DNA from: Planctomycetota bacterium
Lineage (GTDB): Bacteria > Planctomycetota > Planctomycetia > Planctomycetales > Planctomycetaceae
Assembly: GCA_013151585.1 (NCBI GenBank)
Contig: JAADHY010000107.1
Coordinates: 1-7,834, forward strand
Direction: 5' to 3'
Length of the DNA stretch: 7,834 nucleotides
Numbering within the stretch: position 1 is the stretch's first letter; each line of letters begins with the position of its first letter. Both the position numbers and the translations under genes were made by a program. Below the pieces are notes generated by a model, which saw only the letters and a program-made list of their open reading frames with translations, ran no database searches and had not been told where the DNA came from. This document shows positions 1 to 7,500 of the stretch, in pieces.

Positions 1-1729
1 CGGTCAGCTTCCACTCGAATCCGTTGGCGATCGTCAGTTGGCCATCTTTCGGTGGGGACACGTCCAAGCGCCCTCGCTCCGCGCGGCAGGTCGTCACGAG
101 GAATTGAGTGCGGGTCCGCGACGCCAGCCAGCCGGAGCGAAGATGCTGCGCGCTGGTCCAATCCACCACTCCGGTTTGGAACGACTGCTCCGGCGGCCAG
201 ATGGGATAGACGGCCGTCTCCGGCAAGAACCGCAGTCCCTCTGACGGAGCCAGTCCCGCGTACAAAGCCACGCGGGCCACTGTCACCGATCGCTTTGCTT
301 TCTGGTCGACGACGGTCAGGCTCCGCACACGCGACCGGACCGAAACGCCGTGTGCTACGACCGAGTAAGCAAACAAGGTCATACTGGTCAGAAACGCGAT
401 CAACGGAATCGTCAGCAGCACCAAATACAGCCGGTTGCGCCGCTTCAAAAAGAAGAAGTTGACCGGCCCGATGACCAGGGTAAACAGGGTGATAAGAACG
501 ACGAAGGACTTAGCGGGCACCGTGCGAATTCCGGGGATCAGGAATTCCAGGAAGTTCGGGTTTTCGTCCCGCGCGGTCAGGCCGTGTCGCCATGCCCAGT
601 CGTACCGGCTTTTGGTGAGAACGCTCAGCAGCCAAGCCCAGTCGTTTGGGGTACCGGGAAAAGGGTCGCGCGGGAAAGCGATGATTTGACCAAGCATCAG
701 CTTTCGGATTGAGAAAAGATTCTGCTTGGCGGGCCATTCCGGGTGGGTCAAGAGCCGTCCGCCGCCCGCTTTCTTCGCGCTTGGTGTCGCGGTCCGCCGA
801 GGTTGCGTGTGTTCCGATTGTTCCTGCTCGATCTTAAAGCCAGGATACTCCTGCGCCCGCACTCGACGCCAGTTTGCTGCGACCGCGGCTTGGCGGGATA
901 GCTCCAGAGCGACGTCGAGTCGGCGCGACCCCTGTGGATCCTCGCCCACATCGTACACGATCAGGTTCCCCCCTTGGCGGACCCAATCGAGCAAAGCGGA
1001 ACGACGCGCTGAGGAAAGCTTTTCGAACGTTTCCAGCGAGATCGCGACCAGGTCCAGCCCGCTGTAACTGATCCAGGAATCCGGCAAAGAGTCGGGGGTG
1101 ACTGCCTGCGCGTACCCAGTCCGCGATCTTCCCCTCCAATAGACCTTTCCCGCCGTACGGTTCAAAAACTCAACAGCATCTTCGAACGGGCCGCAGTCGA
1201 CCATACGCGGCGCGATCACGAGCAGGCCCACCGTGCTTTCCATCGGCTCCGCTAAATTCAAACTGCTGCCACTCAAACTCCGGACTCGGCGTCCCCGCTC
1301 GTCGTGCACCGACAGGACCGCATAGCCTCCCGCTCCGACCAACGGAACATTTAACGTAAAGCGAACCGCCGCCCCCGACTCGATCGAAATGGTCCGCTGC
1401 ACCGTGGGTAGCGAGAGGTACCGTCGGTCGATCGGACTGATGCGAAAGGTCAACGTCCGACTCTTGCCTCGGTTCACGACCTGAAATCGAACAGGATGAT
1501 AGCCGCCTTGGCCACCCCCCGCCCATCGGGAGCTGACCGAGATGAGCAGATCCTCTCCCGTCAATGTCTGGGTCTGGCTCCAGCCCGTGGCTGGCCGCCA
1601 AAGTGTCAGGGCAAGGATGACGGCCACGATCAGGAACACACGAGCCCACTGATGGGGCCCTGACGCTGCCCTTCGAATCGCCAACCGGCGGCGTGAGCGC
1701 CGAAGCTCCACGAGGAAAGCATCGTTCAT
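1..1729 (-). CDS. Large membrane protein with GATase-like extracytoplasmic domain, 3' end cut by window
   Basis: Reading the minus strand from ATG at 1729 gives 576 codons without a stop to the left edge, so the C-terminus is missing. Visible parts: a basic N-terminus (RRSRRR), one membrane helix at about residues 28-44, a beta-rich region at about 55-150, then a segment resembling a class I glutamine-amidotransferase fold (YSGLDLVAIS at 222-231, and a 'LLDWVRQGGNLIVYD' strand-turn with GG at 253-254). No catalytic Cys nucleophile is obvious there. Two more helices follow at about 408-428 and 434-458, separated by KRRNR, then a further beta-rich tail. By the positive-inside rule the large middle and C-terminal parts lie outside the cytoplasm. 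The start overlaps the MoxR stop (ATGA) and has GGAGG 10 nt upstream, indicating translational coupling. From memory, similar uncharacterised proteins sit beside moxR in planctomycetes. Function is unknown; a client or partner of the ATPase is inferred. Shorter ORFs in other frames here are shadows. Confidence 0.85.
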   Translation of the reverse strand, partial: MNDAFLVELRRSRRRLAIRRAASGPHQWARVFLIVAVILALTLWRPATGWSQTQTLTGEDLLISVSSRWAGGGQGGYHPVRFQVVNRGKSRTLTFRISPIDRRYLSLPTVQRTISIESGAAVRFTLNVPLVGAGGYAVLSVHDERGRRVRSLSGSSLNLAEPMESTVGLLVIAPRMVDCGPFEDAVEFLNRTAGKVYWRGRSRTGYAQAVTPDSLPDSWISYSGLDLVAISLETFEKLSSARRSALLDWVRQGGNLIVYDVGEDPQGSRRLDVALELSRQAAVAANWRRVRAQEYPGFKIEQEQSEHTQPRRTATPSAKKAGGGRLLTHPEWPAKQNLFSIRKLMLGQIIAFPRDPFPGTPNDWAWLLSVLTKSRYDWAWRHGLTARDENPNFLEFLIPGIRTVPAKSFVVLITLFTLVIGPVNFFFLKRRNRLYLVLLTIPLIAFLTSMTLFAYSVVAHGVSVRSRVRSLTVVDQKAKRSVTVARVALYAGLAPSEGLRFLPETAVYPIWPPEQSFQTGVVDWTSAQHLRSGWLASRTRTQFLVTTCRAERGRLDVSPPKDGQLTIANGFEWKLT

Positions 1730-2805
1730 GCCTTCAAGTCCTCCGGCAATTCCCGTGCCACGTCTGGGACGGCCTGTAACAGACGGTCGACCATGCGGCG
1801 TGGCGTCCAGCCGTCCAGACGCGCGGAGTAGTCAAGAATGAGGCGGTGCCCGAGCACACAATGCGCGACGCGACGCACTTCGTCGAAGCCGACATTCGGC
1901 TTGCCCACCGAGACAGCCGCCGCTCGAGCCGTTTCAGCCAATGCGATGGCCGCTCGCGGGGATGCCCCGTATTTCACAAATTGCCGCACCTCTTGCGGAG
2001 CCTCCTCGCCTTCCGGATGGGTCGCTGTGACCAGCCGGGCAATGTAGTTCGCCACCGCTTGGGGCAGATGCACGCGGTCCACGTACGCAAACAGCCGATC
2101 CAGTTCAGCGGCTGAGCAAACCTCTTCCAAATCCGGGGGGCGTCCGTGGCGGCGTGTTGAGATGATTTCCTGCAGCGTCTCCGTCGAAACATTCGGCACG
2201 TTCAGCTTGAACGTGAACCGGTCAACTTGCGCTTCGGGCAACGGATAAGTGCCCTCGAGCTCGATCGGGTTCTGAGTCGCCAAGACGAAGAACGGCGTCG
2301 GTAGGGCGTGCGATTCGCCCAGCACGGTCGCTCGACGTTCTTGCATGGCTTCCAACAGGGCCGCCTGCGTCTTGGGAGTCGCCCGGTTGATCTCGTCGGC
2401 CAAAACCAGATTTGCGAAGATCGGCCCGCGATGAAACACCAACCGACGGCTGCCTTCGTGCTCTTCCAAAATCGGAGCGCCGATGATGTCCGTCGGCAAA
2501 AGGTCCGGAGTGAACTGAATCCGTTGAAAGCTGAGCCCGAGCAGCCGCGCCAATGCCTTGACCAGTTCCGTTTTGCCCAACCCCGGCAGGCCTTCCAACA
2601 ACATGTGCCCGCGAGCCAGCAGGCAGATGACAACCATCTCCAACAGCTCACGCTGGCCGAGGATGGCCGTTTCCAATCCCTCCAGAATCCGAGTCGTCAT
2701 CCCCTGAGCCTCGGCAACTTCCTCGGGAGTCAACAGAGGGGCCGAAGCTTGGTCTGCCGTGCCGTCTGCATGATGCGGATCATTTGTGTTGATAAGCTCG
2801 CTCAA
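1726..2805 (-). CDS. MoxR-family AAA+ ATPase
   Basis: A complete 359-residue protein, the usual size for the MoxR family, which act as cytoplasmic ring ATPases that remodel or activate membrane and von Willebrand-type partner proteins. Visible motifs: Walker A GLPGLGKT at 72-79, Walker B LVLADEIN at 133-140 (D137, E138), sensor 1 in ATQNP at 176-180 (N179), a likely arginine finger in QVDRF (R196), and sensor 2 in GASPRA at 280-285 (R284). The C-terminal lid domain follows to residue 359. The first ~25 residues are acidic, His/Asp-rich and probably disordered. The start is TTG, chosen because AAGGAG lies 9 nt upstream; the first in-frame ATG (residue 36) would remove part of the N-terminal helix of the AAA domain. 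It ends in TGA overlapping the next ATG. The usual DUF58 neighbour is not immediately downstream; a membrane protein takes that position. Confidence 0.95.
   Translation of the reverse strand: MSELINTNDPHHADGTADQASAPLLTPEEVAEAQGMTTRILEGLETAILGQRELLEMVVICLLARGHMLLEGLPGLGKTELVKALARLLGLSFQRIQFTPDLLPTDIIGAPILEEHEGSRRLVFHRGPIFANLVLADEINRATPKTQAALLEAMQERRATVLGESHALPTPFFVLATQNPIELEGTYPLPEAQVDRFTFKLNVPNVSTETLQEIISTRRHGRPPDLEEVCSAAELDRLFAYVDRVHLPQAVANYIARLVTATHPEGEEAPQEVRQFVKYGASPRAAIALAETARAAAVSVGKPNVGFDEVRRVAHCVLGHRLILDYSARLDGWTPRRMVDRLLQAVPDVARELPEDLKA
1740..1744 (-). promoter_or_regulatory. Shine-Dalgarno GGAGG for the gene downstream of moxR
   Basis: GGAGG on the minus strand lies inside the last codons of the MoxR gene, 10 nt before ATG at 1729. 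It supports that start over the second ATG at 1722, which is in another frame. Combined with the ATGA stop/start overlap it suggests that ribosomes finishing MoxR re-initiate on the membrane-protein gene. Confidence 0.65.
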
Positions 2806-2943
2806 GGCAACTGTCTCCTTTCGCCTGCGATTTGCTTCTTATTGGAGGCCGGCGGTCGCACTCGCCGTTGGGCGACCGGTTCCACCGGGTGCTGTGCACT
2901 TCGGTTGAGGGAACCGAGCAAGAGCCGGGCTTCTTGATATTCG
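2806..2943 (-). other. Spacer before the MoxR gene, no terminator seen
   Basis: This 138-bp stretch lies between the stop of the interrupted coiled-coil gene (TGA at 2946-2944) and the TTG of the MoxR gene. It carries the Shine-Dalgarno site and a pair of competing short stems (GGTCGC at 2854-2859 with GCGACC at 2872-2877, against CGCC at 2863-2866 with GGCG at 2871-2874). There is no T-tract after them, so no intrinsic terminator is called, and no convincing -10/-35 pair was seen. Read-through transcription from the upstream gene is therefore plausible. Confidence 0.4.
2815..2820 (-). promoter_or_regulatory. Shine-Dalgarno AAGGAG deciding the TTG start of the MoxR gene
   Basis: AAGGAG on the minus strand with a 9-nt spacer to TTG at 2805-2803. 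No in-frame ATG or GTG lies near this site, so the TTG start rests on it. Confidence 0.75.
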
Positions 2944-3195
2944 TCACTTCGTCCGGAAGTACTCGCGGACGACGCGGCGATGGCGCGGGGCCAGTTTGCG
3001 CCGCCACGTTTCGTGCCCGGCCGTCGCTCCGGTCGTCCGCGCGGCCGTCCGCGGGGCCGACTCGGCCGGTGCCACCTCAGGTGCCTTGCGCGTGATGCCG
3101 ATCACCGTGTCAGCCGGCTGATCCAAGTACCCTGGCGGCAAAACAACTTCTTGGAATTTCGCTCGCTGATCTTCCGGTTCCAGCCCCCACGTCAT
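2944..3195 (-). pseudogene. Detached C-terminal part of the coiled-coil membrane protein
   Basis: This 83-codon stretch (ATG at 3195, TGA at 2946-2944) is in exactly the same frame as the ORF at 4311-3292; the distance between the two ATGs is 372 codons. Just before the ATG the frame reads a Gly/Arg-rich run (PGRGGINRGRGDAP) directly continuing into MTWGLEPEDQ, then VVLPPGYLDQPADTVIGI, a Pro/Ala-rich linker, and a basic end WRRKLAPRHRRVVREYF. From memory this tail (RGRGDAP.TWG, and a final 'RHR..V..YF') is typical of the ends of planctomycete DUF4175-like membrane proteins. The ATG lies inside that motif and has no good Shine-Dalgarno, so this is best read as the severed end of the upstream gene and not as an independent small protein. 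Independent translation cannot be excluded. Confidence 0.6.
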
Positions 3196-3249
3196 CGGGG
3201 CATCCCCGCGACCACGATTGATTCCGCCCCGACCGGGACGATTTCCGGC

Positions 3250-3299
3250 GGCCTGTCAGGTGCTTCCTGAATGGGACTCGCCGCAGGCCTGTCAGGTGC
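3250..3299. repeat. 36-bp-period palindromic repeat carrying two in-frame stops
   Basis: The 14-mer GGCCTGTCAGGTGC occurs at 3250-3263 and again at 3286-3299, offset 36 bp. The segment is an array of CCTG/CAGG half-sites: CCTGTCAGG at 3252-3260 and 3288-3296, TCAGG-TGCTT-CCTGA (a 5-bp stem, 5-nt loop) at 3256-3270, and the perfect palindrome CAGGCCTG at 3284-3291. On the minus strand each 14-mer reads ACC TGA CAG in the frame of the surrounding gene, giving stops at 3294-3292 and 3258-3256. A short REP-like or MITE-like insertion is inferred. No further copy was seen elsewhere in the window. Confidence 0.7.
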
Positions 3300-4311
3300 C
3301 GCCCGGAGCCGGCTCGACTTTCTCCCGCAACTGTTCCAGCCGCTCGGCCTCGCGATCCAAGAAATCCTTCAAGTCCGAGAGCATCTGCTCTCGCAGTTTC
3401 GGATCACTCGGGAGGCGGAACGAACCGCTCGACCGCATCTGCTGCAGGGCTTCGCGTAGCCGCGGCGGCAACTCGGACAGCCGTCGCGATTTCGCTAGCC
3501 GCTCCAGCGCCTTCAAGACATCTTGTTCCAATTCTTGGGCCTGCTCTGGCGTCAGTTCCGTCCCGTCCTCGGTTGCCGCTGCTGACAGCGCCGCGGCAGC
3601 CGAACGGAGCCGATCCAGATTCTGGGACGTGGAGTCCAAGCGGTTCCGCAATCGCTCTTGCAACGCGTCCAGCGCTTCCCACTTCTCACGTGACAACGGT
3701 TCGCGCCGCGTCTGCTCTGCCAACTGTTCGATCTGCTCCCGCAGCTCGTGCTCCGCCTTTTCCTCAACCAAAGGCGATTCTTCCATCTGCTCCAACAATT
3801 CGACCAGCCGCTGGCTGGCCTGCTGGCCGGCGGTGTTCTGCAATATGGGCGTGGGGGAGGCTTCGCGCAGCGGCGCAAAACACGCTCCGACGGCAAACAC
3901 GATTGGCAACGCCAATCGGCGAACAAGCCGGACCGGACGCCACCGGGGCAGACACGCGCGCCATTTTTCCTCCGATTGGGCCAACCGGTCTTGCCACGAC
4001 GCGGACGGGACCTCTGCCAGCGTCATTAACAGACCGCCGGCCTTCAATTGGGTATCCAACAGAGCGACTGCCTCTCGCACCGACCATTGCTGCCGCCGCG
4101 AAGTCAGCCAGGCCGCCAAACCGATGGGGAGCGATGCGATCGTCAGCCAGAGTACGTCCGGCCACAACGAGGGCCAGATCAACTTCACCAGAAGAGTCGC
4201 TCCACCCAGGCAAATCAGCAGAGCGGCCAGCCAATCCGCTAAGAATTCGGCCCAAAGTGCAATTCGGATGCGGCGCCGAACTCGATCGATCCACTCCTGC
4301 TGCACTGTCAT
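3292..4311 (-). CDS. Membrane-anchored coiled-coil protein (DUF4175-like N-terminus), truncated by stop in repeat
   Basis: A 339-residue ORF. Membrane helices lie at about residues 18-42, 52-70 and 131-148. Between the second and third is a cytoplasmic-looking segment with REAVALLDTQLKAGGLL at about 79-95, resembling the 'A..LD..L.L..R' element of DUF4175-type membrane proteins (family assignment from memory). After helix 3 comes a long Glu/Arg/Gln-rich coiled coil, about 165-335, probably extracytoplasmic. The start ATG at 4311 is preceded by GGAG and AAAGG stretches (AAAGG is 6 nt upstream); upstream lies a good promoter. The ORF ends at TGA 3294-3292, inside a short palindromic repeat, while the same frame continues to 2944 with one further TGA. 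Read through, the product would be about 455 codons. It may be a decayed gene, or the truncated protein may still function since all helices and most of the coil remain. The exact role is unknown; proximity to MoxR suggests an envelope complex. Confidence 0.75.
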   Translation of the reverse strand: MTVQQEWIDRVRRRIRIALWAEFLADWLAALLICLGGATLLVKLIWPSLWPDVLWLTIASLPIGLAAWLTSRRQQWSVREAVALLDTQLKAGGLLMTLAEVPSASWQDRLAQSEEKWRACLPRWRPVRLVRRLALPIVFAVGACFAPLREASPTPILQNTAGQQASQRLVELLEQMEESPLVEEKAEHELREQIEQLAEQTRREPLSREKWEALDALQERLRNRLDSTSQNLDRLRSAAAALSAAATEDGTELTPEQAQELEQDVLKALERLAKSRRLSELPPRLREALQQMRSSGSFRLPSDPKLREQMLSDLKDFLDREAERLEQLREKVEPAPGGT

Positions 4312-4386
4312 GAACTGCCTTTGCCTTCTCCGCCTTCCTCGCCCGGTCTCGACTTGAAAGCTCCCCCTTTTTGCATCCCCATCCGG

Positions 4387-4405
4387 CGGAGCTCCGGACC
4401 GTCCG
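4387..4405. promoter_or_regulatory. Two abutting palindromes at the predicted transcription start
   Basis: CGGAGCTCCG (4387-4396) is a perfect 10-bp palindrome and CGGACCGTCCG (4395-4405) is an 11-bp one with a single central base; they share two bases. They sit just downstream of the extended -10 on the minus strand, across and after the expected +1 near 4401. A repressor site or a 5'-leader hairpin is possible; in GC-rich DNA chance occurrence is also plausible. Confidence 0.3.
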
Positions 4406-4407
4406 CG

Positions 4408-4416
4408 ATTATACCA
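4408..4416 (-). promoter_or_regulatory. Extended -10 promoter TGGTATAAT
   Basis: The minus strand reads TGGTATAAT: a perfect TATAAT with the TGn extension, in the gap between the kinase stop and the ATG at 4311. A TTGACT is present but only 10 nt from the -10, too close to act as its -35; the correctly spaced hexamer (GCACAC) is poor, as is common for extended -10 promoters. Predicted +1 is near 4401, giving a leader of about 90 nt. In GC-rich DNA a perfect match is uncommon. It would drive the coiled-coil gene and perhaps the MoxR unit. Confidence 0.5.
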
Positions 4417-4522
4417 CGACAGCAGTCAAAGTGTGCATCAGTTCGACGCGTTTTCAGAGAATTGGCGGCCCACGCGTTCGGCGGTCCGTCGCCGGCTTTC
4501 CGCGACACCAAGAGAAAATCGC

Positions 4523-7500
4523 TTACGGCTGATCGACCAAGCTCGTGTCGTAAACCACGACCTGCGTTTCGCTATGGGCCGAAGTGTCGCCGTACAGGAC
4601 AGCGAGATGATGCGAATCGGAACTGACGGCCAAAGCGTTGACTGGAGCCTCGGATCGGCGGAATTGCAGCGAAAGCCGATGCGTCCGGATATCCCAGATG
4701 CACACGCGACCGTTCTTGTCTCCCGACACCAGCGACATACTGTCATCCGTGAAGGCTAGCTCGAGCACTTCACAACGATGTCCGAGTAACGGAACAGGAG
4801 TCGGAGAACCTTCCAGGTCCCAGAGCAAAATCCGACGGTCGTCACTCGCGGTCGCGATCCACCGGCCGTCCGGGCTGTAAGCGACTTCGTTCACCGTGTT
4901 GGTGTGGCCTTCCCACACAGCGGTTCGCTCCAATGTGCGCGAGTCGAAGACCCAAAGGTCATTCAGAACAGCCATCGCCAATCCGCGAGGCCCGTTCCGG
5001 GCGCTGAAGGCCAACGAGTCGCATTCGACACAACCATTGAAAGGAAGTTTTTCGCCAGAGTCGAGGTCAAAGATGTGGACCTCCTCCGGTCGATTGTCTC
5101 GAATGGCGAGGGCCAGCTTGGTGCTGTCCCCCGAAAACGACAGGGCCGATGTTCCCGCCCAGAGTTTCCCGTCCGTGGCAACGTGAAACTCATCGATTTG
5201 CCTGGCCGACTTTGCTTCCCACACCGCGACGACGCCGTCGTCCGTGGCGGCGGCCAAAAGGCGACCGTCCGGCGAGGCGGCCACTTTCAGCCAGCCTTTT
5301 CTGTTGGTCGGCAACTCGCCGACCGGACGTCCGGTGGCTGCCGACCAGATGCGGGGGCGGTCCGTTCGGTGAGCCGCCAACAGAAGACTGGTTCCTGGAA
5401 TCGTGATGATGTCGTGGAGGCGAGCCAGCTTTTCCGGTTCGATTGCCAAAGCGCCGAAATCCAATGTTCGCTCTACCGTGGTTTCCCAGTCTTGCCAAAC
5501 CCGAGCGAATCCGTCGGCGCCAGCCGAGACCAGCCGCCTTCCGTCTTTCCAAAAGCTTAGTGCATAAACACGACCGTCGTGAGCCGGCCATGAGCGCAAG
5601 AGCTGTCCCGGAGTCCCAACGTCTCGACCCACCTCCCAGACTCGGATCGTCCCGCCGCGGTCTCCAGCCGCGAGAAAATCGCCGGACGGGGAAAAGGCTA
5701 CAACCTGGACTCCGTCCAAGTTGCGCCAGCTATGACAGCCTTTTCCGGTGCGAGCGTCGAAGACTCGGACCCAACCGAAAACAGTTCCGACGGCGACCAA
5801 TCGACTGTCTCGGGAGAAAGCCACGGTCAGAAGCCGCGACGCCGGATCGGCCGCCACGATTTCTCGGCGAATCGGTCGGCGGCGTTGGGAGATGTCCCAA
5901 ATCGTCAACTGGCGCGCCCGAGCGGCGACGGCCAACGATCGGCCGTCCGGTGAGAATGTGATTGTTTCCACAGAGCCCGGATGCGGCAGTTCCGCCAACA
6001 GTTTTCCGTCGACCACATTCCACAGCCGGACGATGGGTTCGTTTCCCGCGGTAGCTAGCGTGCCGCCATCAGGCGAATAAAGCGCCCAAAACGCTTTGGC
6101 CTCAGGATGTGCCGAAATCGTTTGCAACAACCGGCCGGTCCGGGCCTCCCAGAACCGAACCGTTCCGTCGTCGCCCGCGGTGAGAAGCCGCTGTCCATCC
6201 TCGGAAAACTGAACGCTGTTGACCTCCTTCTGAGCCGTATCGAACGCAAGAATCTCGGAATAGTCGCGCGCGTCGAACACGTACACGATCGCCTTTTTGC
6301 CGGCGACGGCAACTCGATCACCTGCCGGCGAAACGCAGACAGAGTAAAGCGAATCACCGGGAAAAGCGATCGGCCGGCTCCCGACCTGCCCCAGCCGGCG
6401 CAAGAAGTACCACGGCAAAGTCCGAACGTCCGCGTCATTTCGTTTCGGACGGTACTTACGCAGCAAGACTTCGTACTCATAAGGGTCACCCTGTTGCCAG
6501 GCTTGATAGGCCCGGTTCATGTCCGTGGCGTAAATCTGATGGAGCAGTTCAGCCCGGCTGGTTTCTGTGCTGCGCCGAGCCCGCTCGGCGGTGACCACAG
6601 ATTCCCGCAACTGCTGGTTGAGATGAGCCAAAGCCTGCGCGTGCCACGCCAGTCCCGCAATCATTACGGCTGGCGCCAAAAAAAACACGACGGCCACCAC
6701 CGTCAAAACTGGGTGCCGCACCATCCCGAGTTGCAAGCGGCGTGCGAAAGATGAGGGCCGGGCGGCGACAGGGCATCGATCAAGAAAACGTTTCAGGTCA
6801 TCCGCCAAATCGCTGACGCAACCGTACCGCTTCTCCGGATCGATCTCCAAACATTTTCGGCAGATCGCTTCCAAGTCCTTGGGAATATCCGGTCGCAACT
6901 GCCGCGGTGGGAGAGCCGGCACCGTTTGGATGTGTCGCAGCAGCGAAGCCAAGCGTGCTTTCGGCGGCGGGGCCACTGGGGGAACGCCCGTCAGCAGTTC
7001 ATAGAGGATCGTCCCGAGGCCGTAAGTGTCGGTCGCCATGCTGATCGCCTCCTGGTCACCAGCGGCCTGTTCGGGAGCCATGTAGGCGAGAGTTCCTGCG
7101 ATGGCCGCCCGCGACGACGCGGGCGGGGGCGCGTTCAGAAATTTGGCCAAACCGAAATCGCCCGTCTTCGGGAGAAACGGGAAGCCTTTGATGGAGGCGT
7201 CCCGAGGACGACCTGCGTCATCCACTTGCGGCTCCAGCAGAATGTTCGACGGTTTCAGATCGCAATGCAGAATCCCGCGGCTGTGGGCGTGCATGATGCC
7301 GTCGCATAACTGGAGCAGAATCTCGGCAGCCATCCGGACGGGCACGGGGGTTTCCCGGGCTGCAATCCATTCTTTCAGCGTCGGCCCCGAGCAGTGGGAA
7401 TAGGTGATATACCCCGAATCCCCGAAAAGTCCCGAATCGTGCACCGCGACCAAGTTCGGGTGATTGAGCTGCGCGGCCGCTCGCGCTTCCACTGCGAATT

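Noticed and set aside
1170..1649. Minus-strand 159-codon ORF
   Set aside because: It is a different frame of the same strand within the long membrane-protein gene at 1-1729, whose frame shows membrane helices and a GATase-like segment. This one is Gly/Arg/Pro-rich and motif-free.
2854..2877. Competing stems upstream of the MoxR gene as a terminator or riboswitch
   Set aside because: Stems are only 4-6 bp, there is no T-tract, and no known riboswitch core was recognised.
2308..2937. Plus-strand 209-codon ORF opposite the MoxR gene
   Set aside because: It is antisense to the Walker A/B region of a clear MoxR ATPase and has no motif of its own.
3250..3299. CRISPR array (36-bp period)
   Set aside because: There are fewer than two full units, the repeated part is only 14 bp, and the element sits inside a coding frame with no cas genes nearby.
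3250..3299. Stop codons read as selenocysteine or a changed genetic code
   Set aside because: The neighbouring MoxR gene uses TGA as a normal terminator, and no selenocysteine insertion element or redox motif was seen around the two TGAs.
3218..4357. Plus-strand 379-codon ORF, and a second plus-strand one at 3573-4313
   Set aside because: Both are antisense to the coiled-coil gene. Their Ser/Arg/Ala-rich, motif-free composition is what the opposite strand of a Glu/Arg/Leu-rich GC-rich gene produces.
4308..4511. Minus-strand 67-codon ORF in the gap between kinase and coiled-coil gene, with its stop overlapping the ATG at 4311
   Set aside because: It contains the TATAAT promoter, has low-complexity Gly/Glu ends, no recognisable motif and no clear ribosome site; more likely leader and promoter DNA.
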